From Flavobacterium sp. KMS (GTDB taxonomy: Bacteria > Bacteroidota > Bacteroidia > Flavobacteriales > Flavobacteriaceae), in the NCBI RefSeq assembly GCF_000813005.1, contig NZ_JSYP01000005.1:141187-205186 (forward strand): 64,000 nucleotides of DNA. The letters run 5' to 3'. The notes beneath the pieces were generated by a model. The model did no database searches. It was not told the DNA's origin and saw only the letters and a program-made list of their open reading frames with translations. This document shows positions 8,652 to 17,625 of the stretch, in pieces (position 1 is the first letter of the stretch; each line of letters opens with the position of its first letter). Both the position numbers and the translations under genes were made by a program.

Positions 8652-10820
8652 TTATAGGTTCTCCTTGATAAAGTTAGTCATTTTATCATAAAGCTGAATT
8701 CTTGTTTTTCCGCCATAAATACCGTGATCTTTGTCTGGGTAAATTTGCGAATCAAATTGTTTGTTAGCTTGTATTAAAGCCTCCATCATTTGCATTGAGT
8801 TTTGTACGTGTACATTATCATCTGCAGATCCATGAATTAAAAGAAACTTCCCTTTTAATTTATCTACATGATTAATAGGAGAGTTATTATCATAACCACT
8901 TGCATTCTCCTGAGGAGTTTGCATATATCTTTCAGTATAAACCGTATCATAAAATCTCCAGTTAGTAACAGGAGCAACAGCAATTGCCATTTTAAACACA
9001 TCGTTTCCTTGGAAAATACAGTTCGAAGCCATAAAACCTCCGTAACTCCATCCAAAAATTCCAATTCTAGAAGCATCAACATAAGGATAAGCCCCAATTA
9101 CTTTAGCAGCATCAATTTGATCTTCAACTTCATATTTCCCTAATTGCAATTGAGTTACTTTCTTAAAATCAGCTCCTTTAAAACCTGTTCCTCTACTATC
9201 CACACAAGCAACGATATAACCTTGTTGCGTTAACATTTCAAACCAGTAATCATTAGAGTTATTCCATTGGTTAGCCACTTGCTGAGATCCTGGTCCTGAA
9301 TATTGAAACATAAAAACAGGATATTTTTTCGCAGGGTCAAAATCTTTAGGCTTTAAAATCCAAGTATTTAATTCGTTTCCTTTAGCCGTTTTAAGCACAA
9401 AGAACTCTTTAGTAGCAAGATTATAGCCTTTAAGTTTAGAAGCTAATGCCTCATTGTTTTCTATTACTTGTAATTCTTTACCGGCTTTAGCATCGTTAAG
9501 AGTATAAGTTGTAGGCTGAGAAGCGCTTGAGAATGTATTAATGTAGTATTCAAAATTCGGGCTGAAGGTTGCCTTACTAGTACCTACGTTTTTAGATAAA
9601 CGTATTTTATTTTTTCCGTCAAGAGCAATTCGGTAGATATCACGATTGATTGACCCATTTTCTGTAGATTGATAAAAAACAGTTTTTGTTTTTTCATCAA
9701 ATCCGTAATATGAAGTTACTTCCCAGTTTCCTTTAGTAACCTGATTTTTAAGCTTTCCAGTTTTATCGTATAAATAAATATGATTAAAACCATCTTTTTC
9801 GCTAGTCCAGATAAAACTATTATCTTTTAAGAATGTCAAGTTATCAGTAACATCTACATAAGCTTTATCTTTTTCATTAAGAACCACTTTCGAAGTTCCC
9901 GAAGTACCATCTACAAATAATAAATCCAAATTATTCTGGTGACGGTTTAACACCTGTGCAGATAAGGTATTATTATCATTTGTCCATTGCATTCTTGCAA
10001 TATAAAAGTCGTTGTAATTACCAAGCTTAACTTCTTTAGTTGCATTTGCAGCCGCATCATATATATGTAACGAAACTACTGCATTTTTCTCTCCAGCTTT
10101 AGGATATTTAAATGTTTCGATTGAAGGATATAGATCTGTCTTAAAAATTGACATCGAAAATTCTGGAACCATACTTTCGTCAAAACGAATATAAGCTACT
10201 TTCTTACTGTCTTTACTCCAATCAAAAGCCCGCACAAAAGCAAATTCTTCTTCATAAACCCAATCCGTAATACCATTAATTACCGAATTTTTCTTTCCAT
10301 CTGTTGTAATCTGAGTCGATTTCTTCGAAACTACATCATAAACATAAAGGTTATTCTCTTTTGCGTAAGCGATTTTTTGTCCATCAGGCGAGAAAGTCGG
10401 CTCCTGAACCTGAAAATCAAAAAGCTTAGTTAACTCTTTAGTACCTATATTATATAAATAATAATCTGCTGTAAACGAGTGACGGAAGATTTTTTTAGAA
10501 TTACAAGCCAACAAAATCATTTTTTCTGATGCATCAAAAGTATAACTATCAATCATCGGTAAACTTCTATGATCTTTAGTATCGATTAAAGTTGCTCCTT
10601 TTTTTAATGTAGCATAATCATACAAATCTATCTGCATACTTCTACCAGCTCTATCAAAATTCAGTACAGTATATTGATTTGTATTGTGTAGTGACTGTAG
10701 TTTAAACATTTCTTTAGCTCGAAATGTTCCATTAAAAATATCATCTACAGTAATTTTTTGTTGACCAAAAAGTGTCACACAAAAAAATAAAAACAATGCG
10801 GTAAGTTTGTTAGTATTCAT
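8652..10820 (-). CDS. Dipeptidyl peptidase IV (S9B family)
   Basis: A 722-residue exported prolyl oligopeptidase-family serine peptidase. It has a signal peptide (MNTNKLTALFLFFCVTLFGQ), an N-terminal beta-propeller with the DWVYEEEF motif (the Glu pair that holds the substrate amino terminus in DPP-IV), and a C-terminal alpha/beta-hydrolase domain. The catalytic triad is readable as Ser592 in GWSYGGF, Asp667 in GSADDNVH and His699 in DKDHGIYG. It should release X-Pro or X-Ala dipeptides from periplasmic peptides. It is first in the operon with three POT transporters, which gives a coherent cleavage-and-uptake unit. The closely related acyl-peptidase class is less likely because of the EE motif. 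Confidence 0.92.
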   Translation of the reverse strand: MNTNKLTALFLFFCVTLFGQQKITVDDIFNGTFRAKEMFKLQSLHNTNQYTVLNFDRAGRSMQIDLYDYATLKKGATLIDTKDHRSLPMIDSYTFDASEKMILLACNSKKIFRHSFTADYYLYNIGTKELTKLFDFQVQEPTFSPDGQKIAYAKENNLYVYDVVSKKSTQITTDGKKNSVINGITDWVYEEEFAFVRAFDWSKDSKKVAYIRFDESMVPEFSMSIFKTDLYPSIETFKYPKAGEKNAVVSLHIYDAAANATKEVKLGNYNDFYIARMQWTNDNNTLSAQVLNRHQNNLDLLFVDGTSGTSKVVLNEKDKAYVDVTDNLTFLKDNSFIWTSEKDGFNHIYLYDKTGKLKNQVTKGNWEVTSYYGFDEKTKTVFYQSTENGSINRDIYRIALDGKNKIRLSKNVGTSKATFSPNFEYYINTFSSASQPTTYTLNDAKAGKELQVIENNEALASKLKGYNLATKEFFVLKTAKGNELNTWILKPKDFDPAKKYPVFMFQYSGPGSQQVANQWNNSNDYWFEMLTQQGYIVACVDSRGTGFKGADFKKVTQLQLGKYEVEDQIDAAKVIGAYPYVDASRIGIFGWSYGGFMASNCIFQGNDVFKMAIAVAPVTNWRFYDTVYTERYMQTPQENASGYDNNSPINHVDKLKGKFLLIHGSADDNVHVQNSMQMMEALIQANKQFDSQIYPDKDHGIYGGKTRIQLYDKMTNFIKENL

Positions 10821-10964
10821 ACAATTGAGTTAAATATAAAAAAGAGCCCAATTTTAGTGAAAAAAATACACATAATATACTTTTTGTATGTTAAATGTTA
10901 AGAAATTGGTTTTTCATATTATTTAATGTCCATAATTACATTATAAACAAATCCGTTAAAGTGG

Positions 10965-10972
10965 TATCTTTG
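10965..10972 (+). promoter_or_regulatory. Candidate -7 box (TATCTTTG) for HMG-CoA reductase
   Basis: Exact TAnnTTTG match 29 bp before the ATG at 11002. The region 10821-11001 between the divergent genes otherwise holds only AT-rich sequence. No exact TTG is seen at the -33 position. Confidence 0.55.
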
Positions 10973-11001
10973 CAGCAATACTACCATTTAATCTACTGAG
11001 A

Positions 11002-12318
11002 ATGAACAACGCGGTTTCTGGATTTTCTAAATTATCCAAAGAAGAAAAAATAAACTGGATTGCAAAAAAGTACTTTTCGACACCCGAAGAAGCAGTTTTT
11101 TTACTTAAAAATTACTGGAATGCTGACGAAAAAATACAGAAATTACATGATGAATTCATCGAAAACACCATAACCAATTTTTATATTCCACTTGGTGTAG
11201 CTCCAAATTTCCTCATCAACGACAAATATTCCACAATTCCAATGGCAATTGAGGAAAGTTCTGTTGTTGCAGCAGCTTCAAAAGCAGCTAAGTTTTGGTC
11301 GACAAGAGGTGGGTTTAAAGCTACAGTAATTAACACCGAAAAAATTGGTCAGGTACATTTTACTTTTAATGGAGATGTATCAAAACTGAATCTATTTTTC
11401 GCACAAACCAAAAGCAAGTTTTTTAGCGATACCGAAAGTATTACCAAAAACATGCAACAACGCGGTGGCGGAATTCTGGACATTGTTCTAAAAGACAAAA
11501 CCAATTTATTACCGAATTACTTTCAGCTTCATGCTACTTTTGAAACCAAAGATAGCATGGGAGCCAATTTTATAAATTCGTGTTTAGAGCAATTTGCCAA
11601 AACACTAAAAGAAGCTTCTCAAGAATATGAATTATTCACCGAAGCCAATGAAGAAGTAAAAGTTATCATGAGCATACTCTCTAACTATGTCCCAAATTGC
11701 GTAGTTAGAGCCGAAGTTTCTTGTCCTGTCGAAGAACTAGCAGAAAAACACATCCCGAATCCTCAAGAATTTGCAGAGCGATTTGTACAGGCAGTTCAGA
11801 TTGCCGAAGTAGAACCATTTCGTGCAGTAACACACAACAAAGGAATCATGAATGGTGTCGATGCAGTAATACTCGCCACAGGAAATGATTTCCGTGCAGT
11901 CGAAGCAGGAGTTCATGCATACGCATCCCGAAACGGACAATATTCAAGTTTATCTCATGCTAAAATCGAAGATGGGATTTTCACATTCTGGCTAGACATT
12001 CCACTTGCCATAGGAACCGTTGGCGGACTTACATCTTTACATCCTTTAGTGAAATTTTCATTACAAATGCTCGAGAATCCATCGGCCCCAGAGTTAATGC
12101 AAATCGTTGCCGTTGCAGGATTAGCACAAAACTTTGCCGCATTGCGTTCCTTAACAACAACAGGAATTCAGGAAGGACACATGAAAATGCACATCAATAA
12201 TATCATCAATCAATTTGCTGCCAATGACGAAGAACGTCATTTAATCAAAAATCACTTTAAAAACAACACCATCTCACATAGTGCCGTGGTAGATTTTATC
12301 GAGAACTTAAGAAAATAA
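11002..12318 (+). CDS. mvaA: Hydroxymethylglutaryl-CoA reductase, class II
   Basis: A 438-residue class II HMG-CoA reductase, converting HMG-CoA to mevalonate (or the reverse). N-terminal FSKLSKEEKINWIA and IPLGVAPNFLINDKYSTIPMAIEESSVV regions are typical of the bacterial type. The central GNDFRAVEAGVHAYA and LDIPLAIGTVGG segments belong to the substrate-binding core, and EGHMKMH near residue 396 carries the C-terminal catalytic histidine. No transmembrane region, as expected for class II. It precedes a GHMP kinase and complements the mvaD and mevalonate kinase genes about 37 kb downstream, so a biosynthetic role is more likely than mevalonate degradation. Confidence 0.92.
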   Translation: MNNAVSGFSKLSKEEKINWIAKKYFSTPEEAVFLLKNYWNADEKIQKLHDEFIENTITNFYIPLGVAPNFLINDKYSTIPMAIEESSVVAAASKAAKFWSTRGGFKATVINTEKIGQVHFTFNGDVSKLNLFFAQTKSKFFSDTESITKNMQQRGGGILDIVLKDKTNLLPNYFQLHATFETKDSMGANFINSCLEQFAKTLKEASQEYELFTEANEEVKVIMSILSNYVPNCVVRAEVSCPVEELAEKHIPNPQEFAERFVQAVQIAEVEPFRAVTHNKGIMNGVDAVILATGNDFRAVEAGVHAYASRNGQYSSLSHAKIEDGIFTFWLDIPLAIGTVGGLTSLHPLVKFSLQMLENPSAPELMQIVAVAGLAQNFAALRSLTTTGIQEGHMKMHINNIINQFAANDEERHLIKNHFKNNTISHSAVVDFIENLRK

Positions 12319-12324
12319 TTTAAT

Positions 12325-12475
12325 TGTCAACCTGAGCGGAGTCAAAGAATAACTAAAGCAAAATCAAAAGGAGAACGTTTTTTTCCAGAAGCTATTTCCC
12401 GCTGTTCGCTATATCTTTATATTTTTAAAGGAAAAACATAAAGGATACCGCTGCCATCAGGGCTAAAAATAAATG
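12325..12475. repeat. Dispersed intergenic repeat between HMG-CoA reductase and GHMP kinase
   Basis: The 158-bp gap begins with TGTCAACCTGAGCGGAGTC at 12325, which matches in reverse complement the segment at 41191-41214 (GAGCGGAGTC core). It continues with a GC-richer stretch (CCCGCTGTTCGCTATATC and GATACCGCTGCCATCAGGG) unlike the surrounding AT-rich DNA. No start-stop pair of interest is present. This looks like a non-coding repeat family of the genome. Confidence 0.5.
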
Positions 12476-12476
12476 T

Positions 12477-13394
12477 ATGAAAACAACTTTTTACAGTAAC
12501 GGAAAACTTTTAATAACAGGAGAATATTTAGTATTAGATGGCGCTAAAGCCTTTGCATTACCAACAAAATTCGGACAGAATTTAATTGTTGCCAAAGGAG
12601 AAAATCAAGAAATACAATGGAAAAGTTACGATGCCGATAGCCACGTTTGGTTCGAAGACATTATAACATTTGCCGAAATAATAGACAATCCCGAAACTGA
12701 AACCGAAACTGTAAAAACAACATTAATAAATATTCTTCACGAAGCCTATTTATTAAATCCAGAATTTATAACACAATCCGAAGGATATCAAATAAGCACA
12801 CAACTTACATTTCCTAAAAATTGGGGCTTAGGCACATCATCAACATTATTAAACAATATTGCCCAATGGACAAAGATCGATGCTTTTACATTGCTTAAAA
12901 ATAGTTTTGGAGGTAGCGGATATGATATTGCCTGTGCACAAAACAACACTCCTATATTATATCATTTACAACAAGACTTACCAATTATCGAAAAAATAGC
13001 ATTTAAGCCAGAGTTTAGCCAGAATCTACACTTTGTGTACTTAAACAAGAAACAAAGTAGCAAAGCAGCTATTTCTGCTTATTACAACAACAAGAATAAC
13101 AACCTTGCCAAGATAATTACCAACAACGACAAAATCACACAAACAGTTATACAAGCCAAAACTGGAAAAGAATTTGCAAAGGCACTAGCAATACACGAAG
13201 CCGAAATGAGTAATGTATTAGAAATGCAAACTATTAAAGAAAGACTCTTTCCTGATTTTGATGGTGTAATTAAAAGCCTTGGTGCTTGGGGAGGCGATTT
13301 TGTAATGGCAATATCCAAAGAAGACCCAACCGAATATTTCATAACCAAAGGATACGAAACAATAATCCCTTATAACGAAATGATATTAGCATAA
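12477..13394 (+). CDS. GYDIA-type GHMP kinase
   Basis: A 305-residue GHMP-superfamily protein. Motif 1 is KLLITGEYLVLDGAKA near residue 10, the ATP-loop motif 2 is NWGLGTSSTLLNN near residue 120, and SFGGSGYDIACA near residue 146 gives the subfamily its name. The C-terminal motif is AWGGDFVMAI. Placement after HMG-CoA reductase suggests it acts on mevalonate or phosphomevalonate. Mevalonate kinase and diphosphomevalonate decarboxylase are recognisable elsewhere in the window, so this protein is a candidate for the otherwise unassigned phosphomevalonate kinase step. That role is inferred from context only. Confidence 0.8.
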   Translation: MKTTFYSNGKLLITGEYLVLDGAKAFALPTKFGQNLIVAKGENQEIQWKSYDADSHVWFEDIITFAEIIDNPETETETVKTTLINILHEAYLLNPEFITQSEGYQISTQLTFPKNWGLGTSSTLLNNIAQWTKIDAFTLLKNSFGGSGYDIACAQNNTPILYHLQQDLPIIEKIAFKPEFSQNLHFVYLNKKQSSKAAISAYYNNKNNNLAKIITNNDKITQTVIQAKTGKEFAKALAIHEAEMSNVLEMQTIKERLFPDFDGVIKSLGAWGGDFVMAISKEDPTEYFITKGYETIIPYNEMILA

Positions 13395-13426
13395 ACCAAA
13401 TTACAAATATTCGATTACTAAATACA

Positions 13427-13456
13427 AACCTTGCTATATTCTAGCAAGGTTTTTTA
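13427..13456 (+). terminator. Intrinsic terminator after the GHMP kinase
   Basis: Arms AACCTTGCTA and TAGCAAGGTT followed by a TTTTT-rich tract, 33 bp after the stop codon. Confidence 0.75.
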
Positions 13457-13545
13457 TTTTTTAGTTATTATAATCAATACAAAATACCTAAAAGGATTTT
13501 AACAATAGACAAGTCTTTAACTCATAATCTTGTTTTATCCAAAAA

Positions 13546-13869
13546 CTTGCCTTTCTGACGAAGGAAGACACGAGCGATAGCGAACTGGCGAAGCAATCTC
13601 CGCAAGAAACTAACACAATGCTTCCAAAAAATACTGAGCTACTATTGGAGATTCACTTGCTGGCGCGAGCGCAATGTCATTAAGTTAAGGAAAAACAGAG
13701 AAAAATGATTGATGATTTTAGATTAACAATTTTTGATTTCAGATGTATGCAACCACTTGTTGGCGCAAGCGTCCCACTCGTGAACACAATCAAAATAAAA
13801 CTAAACGGACTCGAAACCCATAACTTCTAATACAAACAAACCTACAAGGTTTTAAAAGCCTTATAGGTT
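13546..13869. repeat. Repeat-filled 546-bp gap between GHMP kinase and ppiD
   Basis: No gene is seen between 13395 and 13940. The segment at 13546-13603 (GCGATAGCGAACTGGCGAAG core) is nearly the same as 63853-63910. Further short GC-rich pieces (GGCGCGAGCG at about 13663 and GGCGCAAGCG at about 13763) look like related fragments. A hairpin with 11-bp arms (AACCTACAAGG, one G-U) lies at 13839-13869. These appear to be decayed copies of a dispersed intergenic repeat. Confidence 0.6.
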
Positions 13870-13874
13870 AAAAC

Positions 13875-13910
13875 AAAAAAAATCCCGAAATAAACATTTC
13901 GGGATTTTTT
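13875..13910 (-). terminator. Intrinsic terminator of the coaX-ppiD operon
   Basis: Arms AATCCCGAAA and TTTCGGGATT flanked by A6 and T6 runs, 31 bp beyond the ppiD stop codon on the minus strand. The symmetric runs make it potentially bidirectional. Confidence 0.8.
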
Positions 13911-13940
13911 AATTTAATCTTTTATTTAAGTCGTAATAAA

Positions 13941-16040
13941 CTAGTAGCTAAAGTTAGCTCTGTTATCAACGATTTTAGCATTGTCTTTTAATGCAGGAAG
14001 AATTCTGCTTACATCTTGTGCACTTTGAGCTTTTACCTGAGCAACATAAGCTGCATGATCTTTTAAAGCTGGTGCTTTTACAGTACTAACGTTTTTAACA
14101 ACATATACTCCTGTATTACCTTCAATTGGAGCAGAAAGTTTACCTGCTGCCAAAGCAAATGCATTACCAACAACTTTTGGCTCTTGACCAACACCACCAG
14201 GTAAAATTGGGTTATTCATCGTTACATCTGTAGCTTGTTGTACAGCTACTCCAGCATTTTTAGCTACTGCTTCGATAGTTGCACCTGTCATTTTAGCTTT
14301 TAATATTTCAGCTTTTTTCTTGTTTTTAAGAATTGGCTCAACATAAGGTCTTGCAACATCTACAGATACTAAACCTGTTTTGTTAACACTCTTAAGTTGT
14401 GCAATAACGTGACCAACATTTGATACTTCAAAACGTTTTACATCACCTTTGCTTGTTTCTTTATCAAAAGCCCATCTTACGATTGTTCTTTGATTTCCTA
14501 ATGGACCAAAGTTTTCATCCATAGCTTTTACAGTAGCAGGAGCTGCAACCGTTAATTTCATTTCTTTTGCAACTTGATTAAAGTCTTTATCAGCAGCATC
14601 CATTTCAAATTTAGTTGCCTGAGTAAATGCTTTATCAGATGTAGCTTCAGAAGCTTCGATTTTTTGAGCAATAGTTGCTAAACGAATACCGTCTTGTTTA
14701 TCTGTAATTTTGATGATATGGAATCCGAAAGGAGTTTCTACCAATCCAACTTTTCCAATTGGGTTACTGAAAACAAAATCATTAAATGGTTTCACCATTT
14801 GGTTTTGACCAAAATATCCTAAATCACCACCTTGTTGTGCAGATGAATCATCAGAAGCTGTAAAAGCTAACATTAAGAAACTATCTGGATTTGCATTTAC
14901 TTGAGCCAAAATTTCTTCTGCTCTAGCTTTAGCTTGTTCTTTAGTTCTTCTTTCTTTTTGGTTTGGAACTTGAGTTCCTTCATAACTAATTAAGATATGA
15001 CTTGCTTTTGCATTAACTCCAGCTTTAAAACCTAAAGATTTAGAAATACAGTAGTATTTACCAAAAACATAAGGACCGTAAATTTCACCTGGAGCAAGAC
15101 TGAATAATTTATCAGCATCAACAGCTGGCAAATCTTTCTTAGCTACATAAGTAGAATCGTAAGGTACATCTGAATTTGAGTTTACAAAGTCAGCAACATT
15201 TTTAGCCGATTTAAATCCTGGCAAAGTATCGTTTTTACCTGTTTTTTGGTTGTAAACAACACTTCCAGATAATAGAGCAGTTATTTTAGCTTTAATATCA
15301 GCTTCATCTTCTTTAGACGCTTTATCTTCAATTAAAACATATTGAACCTCACGAGTTTCATCTGCTTTAAATTTCTTTTCGTCTTTTTTCATGAAATCTA
15401 CAATCTCAGCATCAGTTACTTTTACATCACTGTCTTTGATAGAAGAATATAAACCAGCAGCAAAAGCAAAGTTAACTTTGTTTGCTTCCATTTCATATTT
15501 CAATTTACCTTCAGCAACAGTTGTATAAAGACCTGCTTTAATCAACGTATTGTATATTTGGTATTTTGCATTCAAATCTGCATCTTTCTCTCTATCTTTT
15601 AAGAATTGAGCTTGCTCAGGATTTGCTTTAAAATATTCTTTAAATTTTGCTACGTCAAACATCCCTGCTGCATTTAAGAACATTGGATTTTTTCCGATAT
15701 TTTGGTCAGCTTTTAAAACCTCAAGTAAATGTTTTTCACCTACTCTTAATCCTAGTTTATCAAATTCAGATGATAACAAAGCAATAGAAACTTCTTGATC
15801 CCAAACTCTGTTTGCAGCTTCAGTGGAAGTTATTCCTTGCCCACTTTTCTCAACACTACTTACTTTGATTCTAAAATCCTCAAATGAGATATCTTTCCCA
15901 TTGATGCTTCCCACGTCTTTTGAACTTTCGCCCATCCCTCCTTTACTGAAAAGATCTTGAATGATAAATGCGAATAATGCAAGTGCAATAGCGCCTATCA
16001 ATAAAGCGGAACGTTGTCTAATTTTTGCTAAAACTGCCAT
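13941..16040 (-). CDS. PpiD/SurA-like peptidyl-prolyl isomerase
   Basis: A 699-residue membrane-anchored periplasmic folding factor. The N-terminus (MAVLAKIRQRSALLIGAIALALFAF) has a short basic cytoplasmic end and one transmembrane helix, as in PpiD. A SurA_N-like chaperone region follows. A parvulin rotamase domain lies at about residues 345-450 (KASHILISY, GGDLGYFGQN, VGLVETPFGFHIIKI). A second, more diverged region follows. An upstream Met at 16082 is in frame, but the membrane-anchor start at 16040 fits the family. It is last in a minus-strand run with a CNNM protein, LptC and an outer-membrane protein, consistent with a role in outer-membrane protein maturation. Confidence 0.88.
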   Translation of the reverse strand: MAVLAKIRQRSALLIGAIALALFAFIIQDLFSKGGMGESSKDVGSINGKDISFEDFRIKVSSVEKSGQGITSTEAANRVWDQEVSIALLSSEFDKLGLRVGEKHLLEVLKADQNIGKNPMFLNAAGMFDVAKFKEYFKANPEQAQFLKDREKDADLNAKYQIYNTLIKAGLYTTVAEGKLKYEMEANKVNFAFAAGLYSSIKDSDVKVTDAEIVDFMKKDEKKFKADETREVQYVLIEDKASKEDEADIKAKITALLSGSVVYNQKTGKNDTLPGFKSAKNVADFVNSNSDVPYDSTYVAKKDLPAVDADKLFSLAPGEIYGPYVFGKYYCISKSLGFKAGVNAKASHILISYEGTQVPNQKERRTKEQAKARAEEILAQVNANPDSFLMLAFTASDDSSAQQGGDLGYFGQNQMVKPFNDFVFSNPIGKVGLVETPFGFHIIKITDKQDGIRLATIAQKIEASEATSDKAFTQATKFEMDAADKDFNQVAKEMKLTVAAPATVKAMDENFGPLGNQRTIVRWAFDKETSKGDVKRFEVSNVGHVIAQLKSVNKTGLVSVDVARPYVEPILKNKKKAEILKAKMTGATIEAVAKNAGVAVQQATDVTMNNPILPGGVGQEPKVVGNAFALAAGKLSAPIEGNTGVYVVKNVSTVKAPALKDHAAYVAQVKAQSAQDVSRILPALKDNAKIVDNRANFSY

Positions 16041-16149
16041 TTTTATTGTTGTTAATTTTATATTCAGTTTGCGAAAATACAATTATCTAGTTAATAATAA
16101 TACTACTAGCAATTTATTTTGCAAGAATTTTTACTTTTCTAAAAAAATA

Positions 16150-17409
16150 TCACTCTCTAATAGTCATTTTTACTAATTCTATTTTCTTATTTGTCGCCTC
16201 TTCTATCACAAAATGATAGTTTTCGATGGTAATTTCTTCCCCAACCTGAGGAATTTCTTTCGTATGATCTACAATAAAACCACCTAATGTTCCATAAGAA
16301 TCACTTTCGGGAATATCTAGTTTATAAGTCTCATTAAGATACTCAACATCAAATCGAGTCGAGAAAAGATATTTACCTTCACCCAATTCTTTTTCTATTA
16401 ATTCCTCGTCCAGGTCGTGCTCATCTTCAATCTCTCCAAACAACTCCTCTACAATATCTTCAACAGTTATTATACCCGAAGTTCCTCCATATTCATCTAA
16501 AACCACAGCAACACTTTTTCGTTTTTTTGTAAGCAAATTCAAAACGTCTTTTATATAAACTGTTTCCGGAACAAATTCTACAGGAATCAATACTAACTTT
16601 ATAGTCTTAGGCTTTTTAAACAAATCGAAAGAATGAACATATCCTAAAATATCATCCAAAGAATTCTGATATACCAAAATCTTAGAATATCCAGTTTCTA
16701 CAAATAATGCTTTAAGCTCTGCAACTGTATCAAAAAGTTCTACTGCATCAATCTCCGTACGAGGCGTCATGATGTCCCTTGCTTTTACACCCGAAAACTC
16801 TAATGCATTCTGAAATATTTGTATCTCTGAATCCACTTCTTCATCATCTTCTACCGCACTCATTTGCTCGGTAATATAATTCCCAAGTTCAACTTTACTA
16901 AAAAAAAGCTGCACTTGATCCCCTTCAGTTTTAAAAAATCTTCGCAGTATAAAATCTGAAATCCAGATAAAAAATGTAGAGATATAATAAAAAAGCCAGT
17001 AGAAAAAATACGCTGGGATTGCAAAAAACTTAATTAAAGAGTTTGCATAAATCTGAAAAAAAACTTTTGGAAAAAACTCTGCCGTAATTAAAACCAAAAA
17101 GGTAGAGATCACAGTTTGAACAATTAAGCTAGTAACATCCGAGAAATGATACCCGAATTTAATTATAACCTTTAAAAGCAAATCCCCCATAAAAAAACCA
17201 TAAACAACCAATGCAATATTATTACCAATAAGCATTGCAGCTATAAATTTTGATGGTTTTTCGGTAAGTTTAGTAAGGATTTTGGATAAAAAATTATCTT
17301 GTTTTTTCTCAATCTCAAGATAAATTTTATTCGAGGATATGAATGCTATTTCCATACCCGAAAAAAAGGCCGATAGTATTAAGCAAACTATTATAATACT
17401 AATCTCCAT
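16150..17409 (-). CDS. CNNM/CorC-family membrane protein with CBS pair
   Basis: A 419-residue hemolysin-family (HlyC/CorC, CNNM) protein. The N-terminal DUF21 domain has about four membrane helices (residues 1-150) with SGMEIAFISSNKI. A CBS pair follows (about 205-330, with ARDIMTPRTEIDAVELFDT and AVVLDEYGGTSGIITVEDIVEELFGEI), then a CorC_HlyC C-terminal domain. The family is linked to magnesium/cobalt homeostasis; Flavobacterium GldE belongs to the same superfamily, but nothing here shows it is GldE. The gap to the upstream 65-residue gene is only 6 bp. Confidence 0.88.
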   Translation of the reverse strand: MEISIIIVCLILSAFFSGMEIAFISSNKIYLEIEKKQDNFLSKILTKLTEKPSKFIAAMLIGNNIALVVYGFFMGDLLLKVIIKFGYHFSDVTSLIVQTVISTFLVLITAEFFPKVFFQIYANSLIKFFAIPAYFFYWLFYYISTFFIWISDFILRRFFKTEGDQVQLFFSKVELGNYITEQMSAVEDDEEVDSEIQIFQNALEFSGVKARDIMTPRTEIDAVELFDTVAELKALFVETGYSKILVYQNSLDDILGYVHSFDLFKKPKTIKLVLIPVEFVPETVYIKDVLNLLTKKRKSVAVVLDEYGGTSGIITVEDIVEELFGEIEDEHDLDEELIEKELGEGKYLFSTRFDVEYLNETYKLDIPESDSYGTLGGFIVDHTKEIPQVGEEITIENYHFVIEEATNKKIELVKMTIRE

Positions 17410-17415
17410 TTTTTA

Positions 17416-17613
17416 TTATTTTTTATTAGGATTCTGATTATCAAACTTCTTAGAAAATTTCCTTCTGAAGAAAAACATAAAAATTCCCATTCCCGCAATT
17501 AAAAAACTTAACCAAGGAGTCTCTCCACCCGCGTTTATTTTCATTACTGCATCATAAATAAACAGAATTGCAATTACTAGATAAGCGTATTGTGTATATT
17601 TTAAGTAACCCAT
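17416..17613 (-). CDS. Small membrane protein (65 residues)
   Basis: Not assigned to a named family. Two hydrophobic segments are visible (about 7-25 and 34-50), with a Lys/Arg/Asn-rich tail, so the C-terminus is probably cytoplasmic. Spacing of 12 bp to lptC upstream and 6 bp to the CNNM gene downstream makes it part of the operon. The start at ATG 17613 is the only sensible one. Confidence 0.75.
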   Translation of the reverse strand: MGYLKYTQYAYLVIAILFIYDAVMKINAGGETPWLSFLIAGMGIFMFFFRRKFSKKFDNQNPNKK

Positions 17614-17625
17614 AATAATCGTTTT

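Noticed and set aside
16150..17409. Assignment as GldE gliding protein
   Set aside because: Same superfamily, but the neighbours are lptC and ppiD-like genes, not gldD or ssb.
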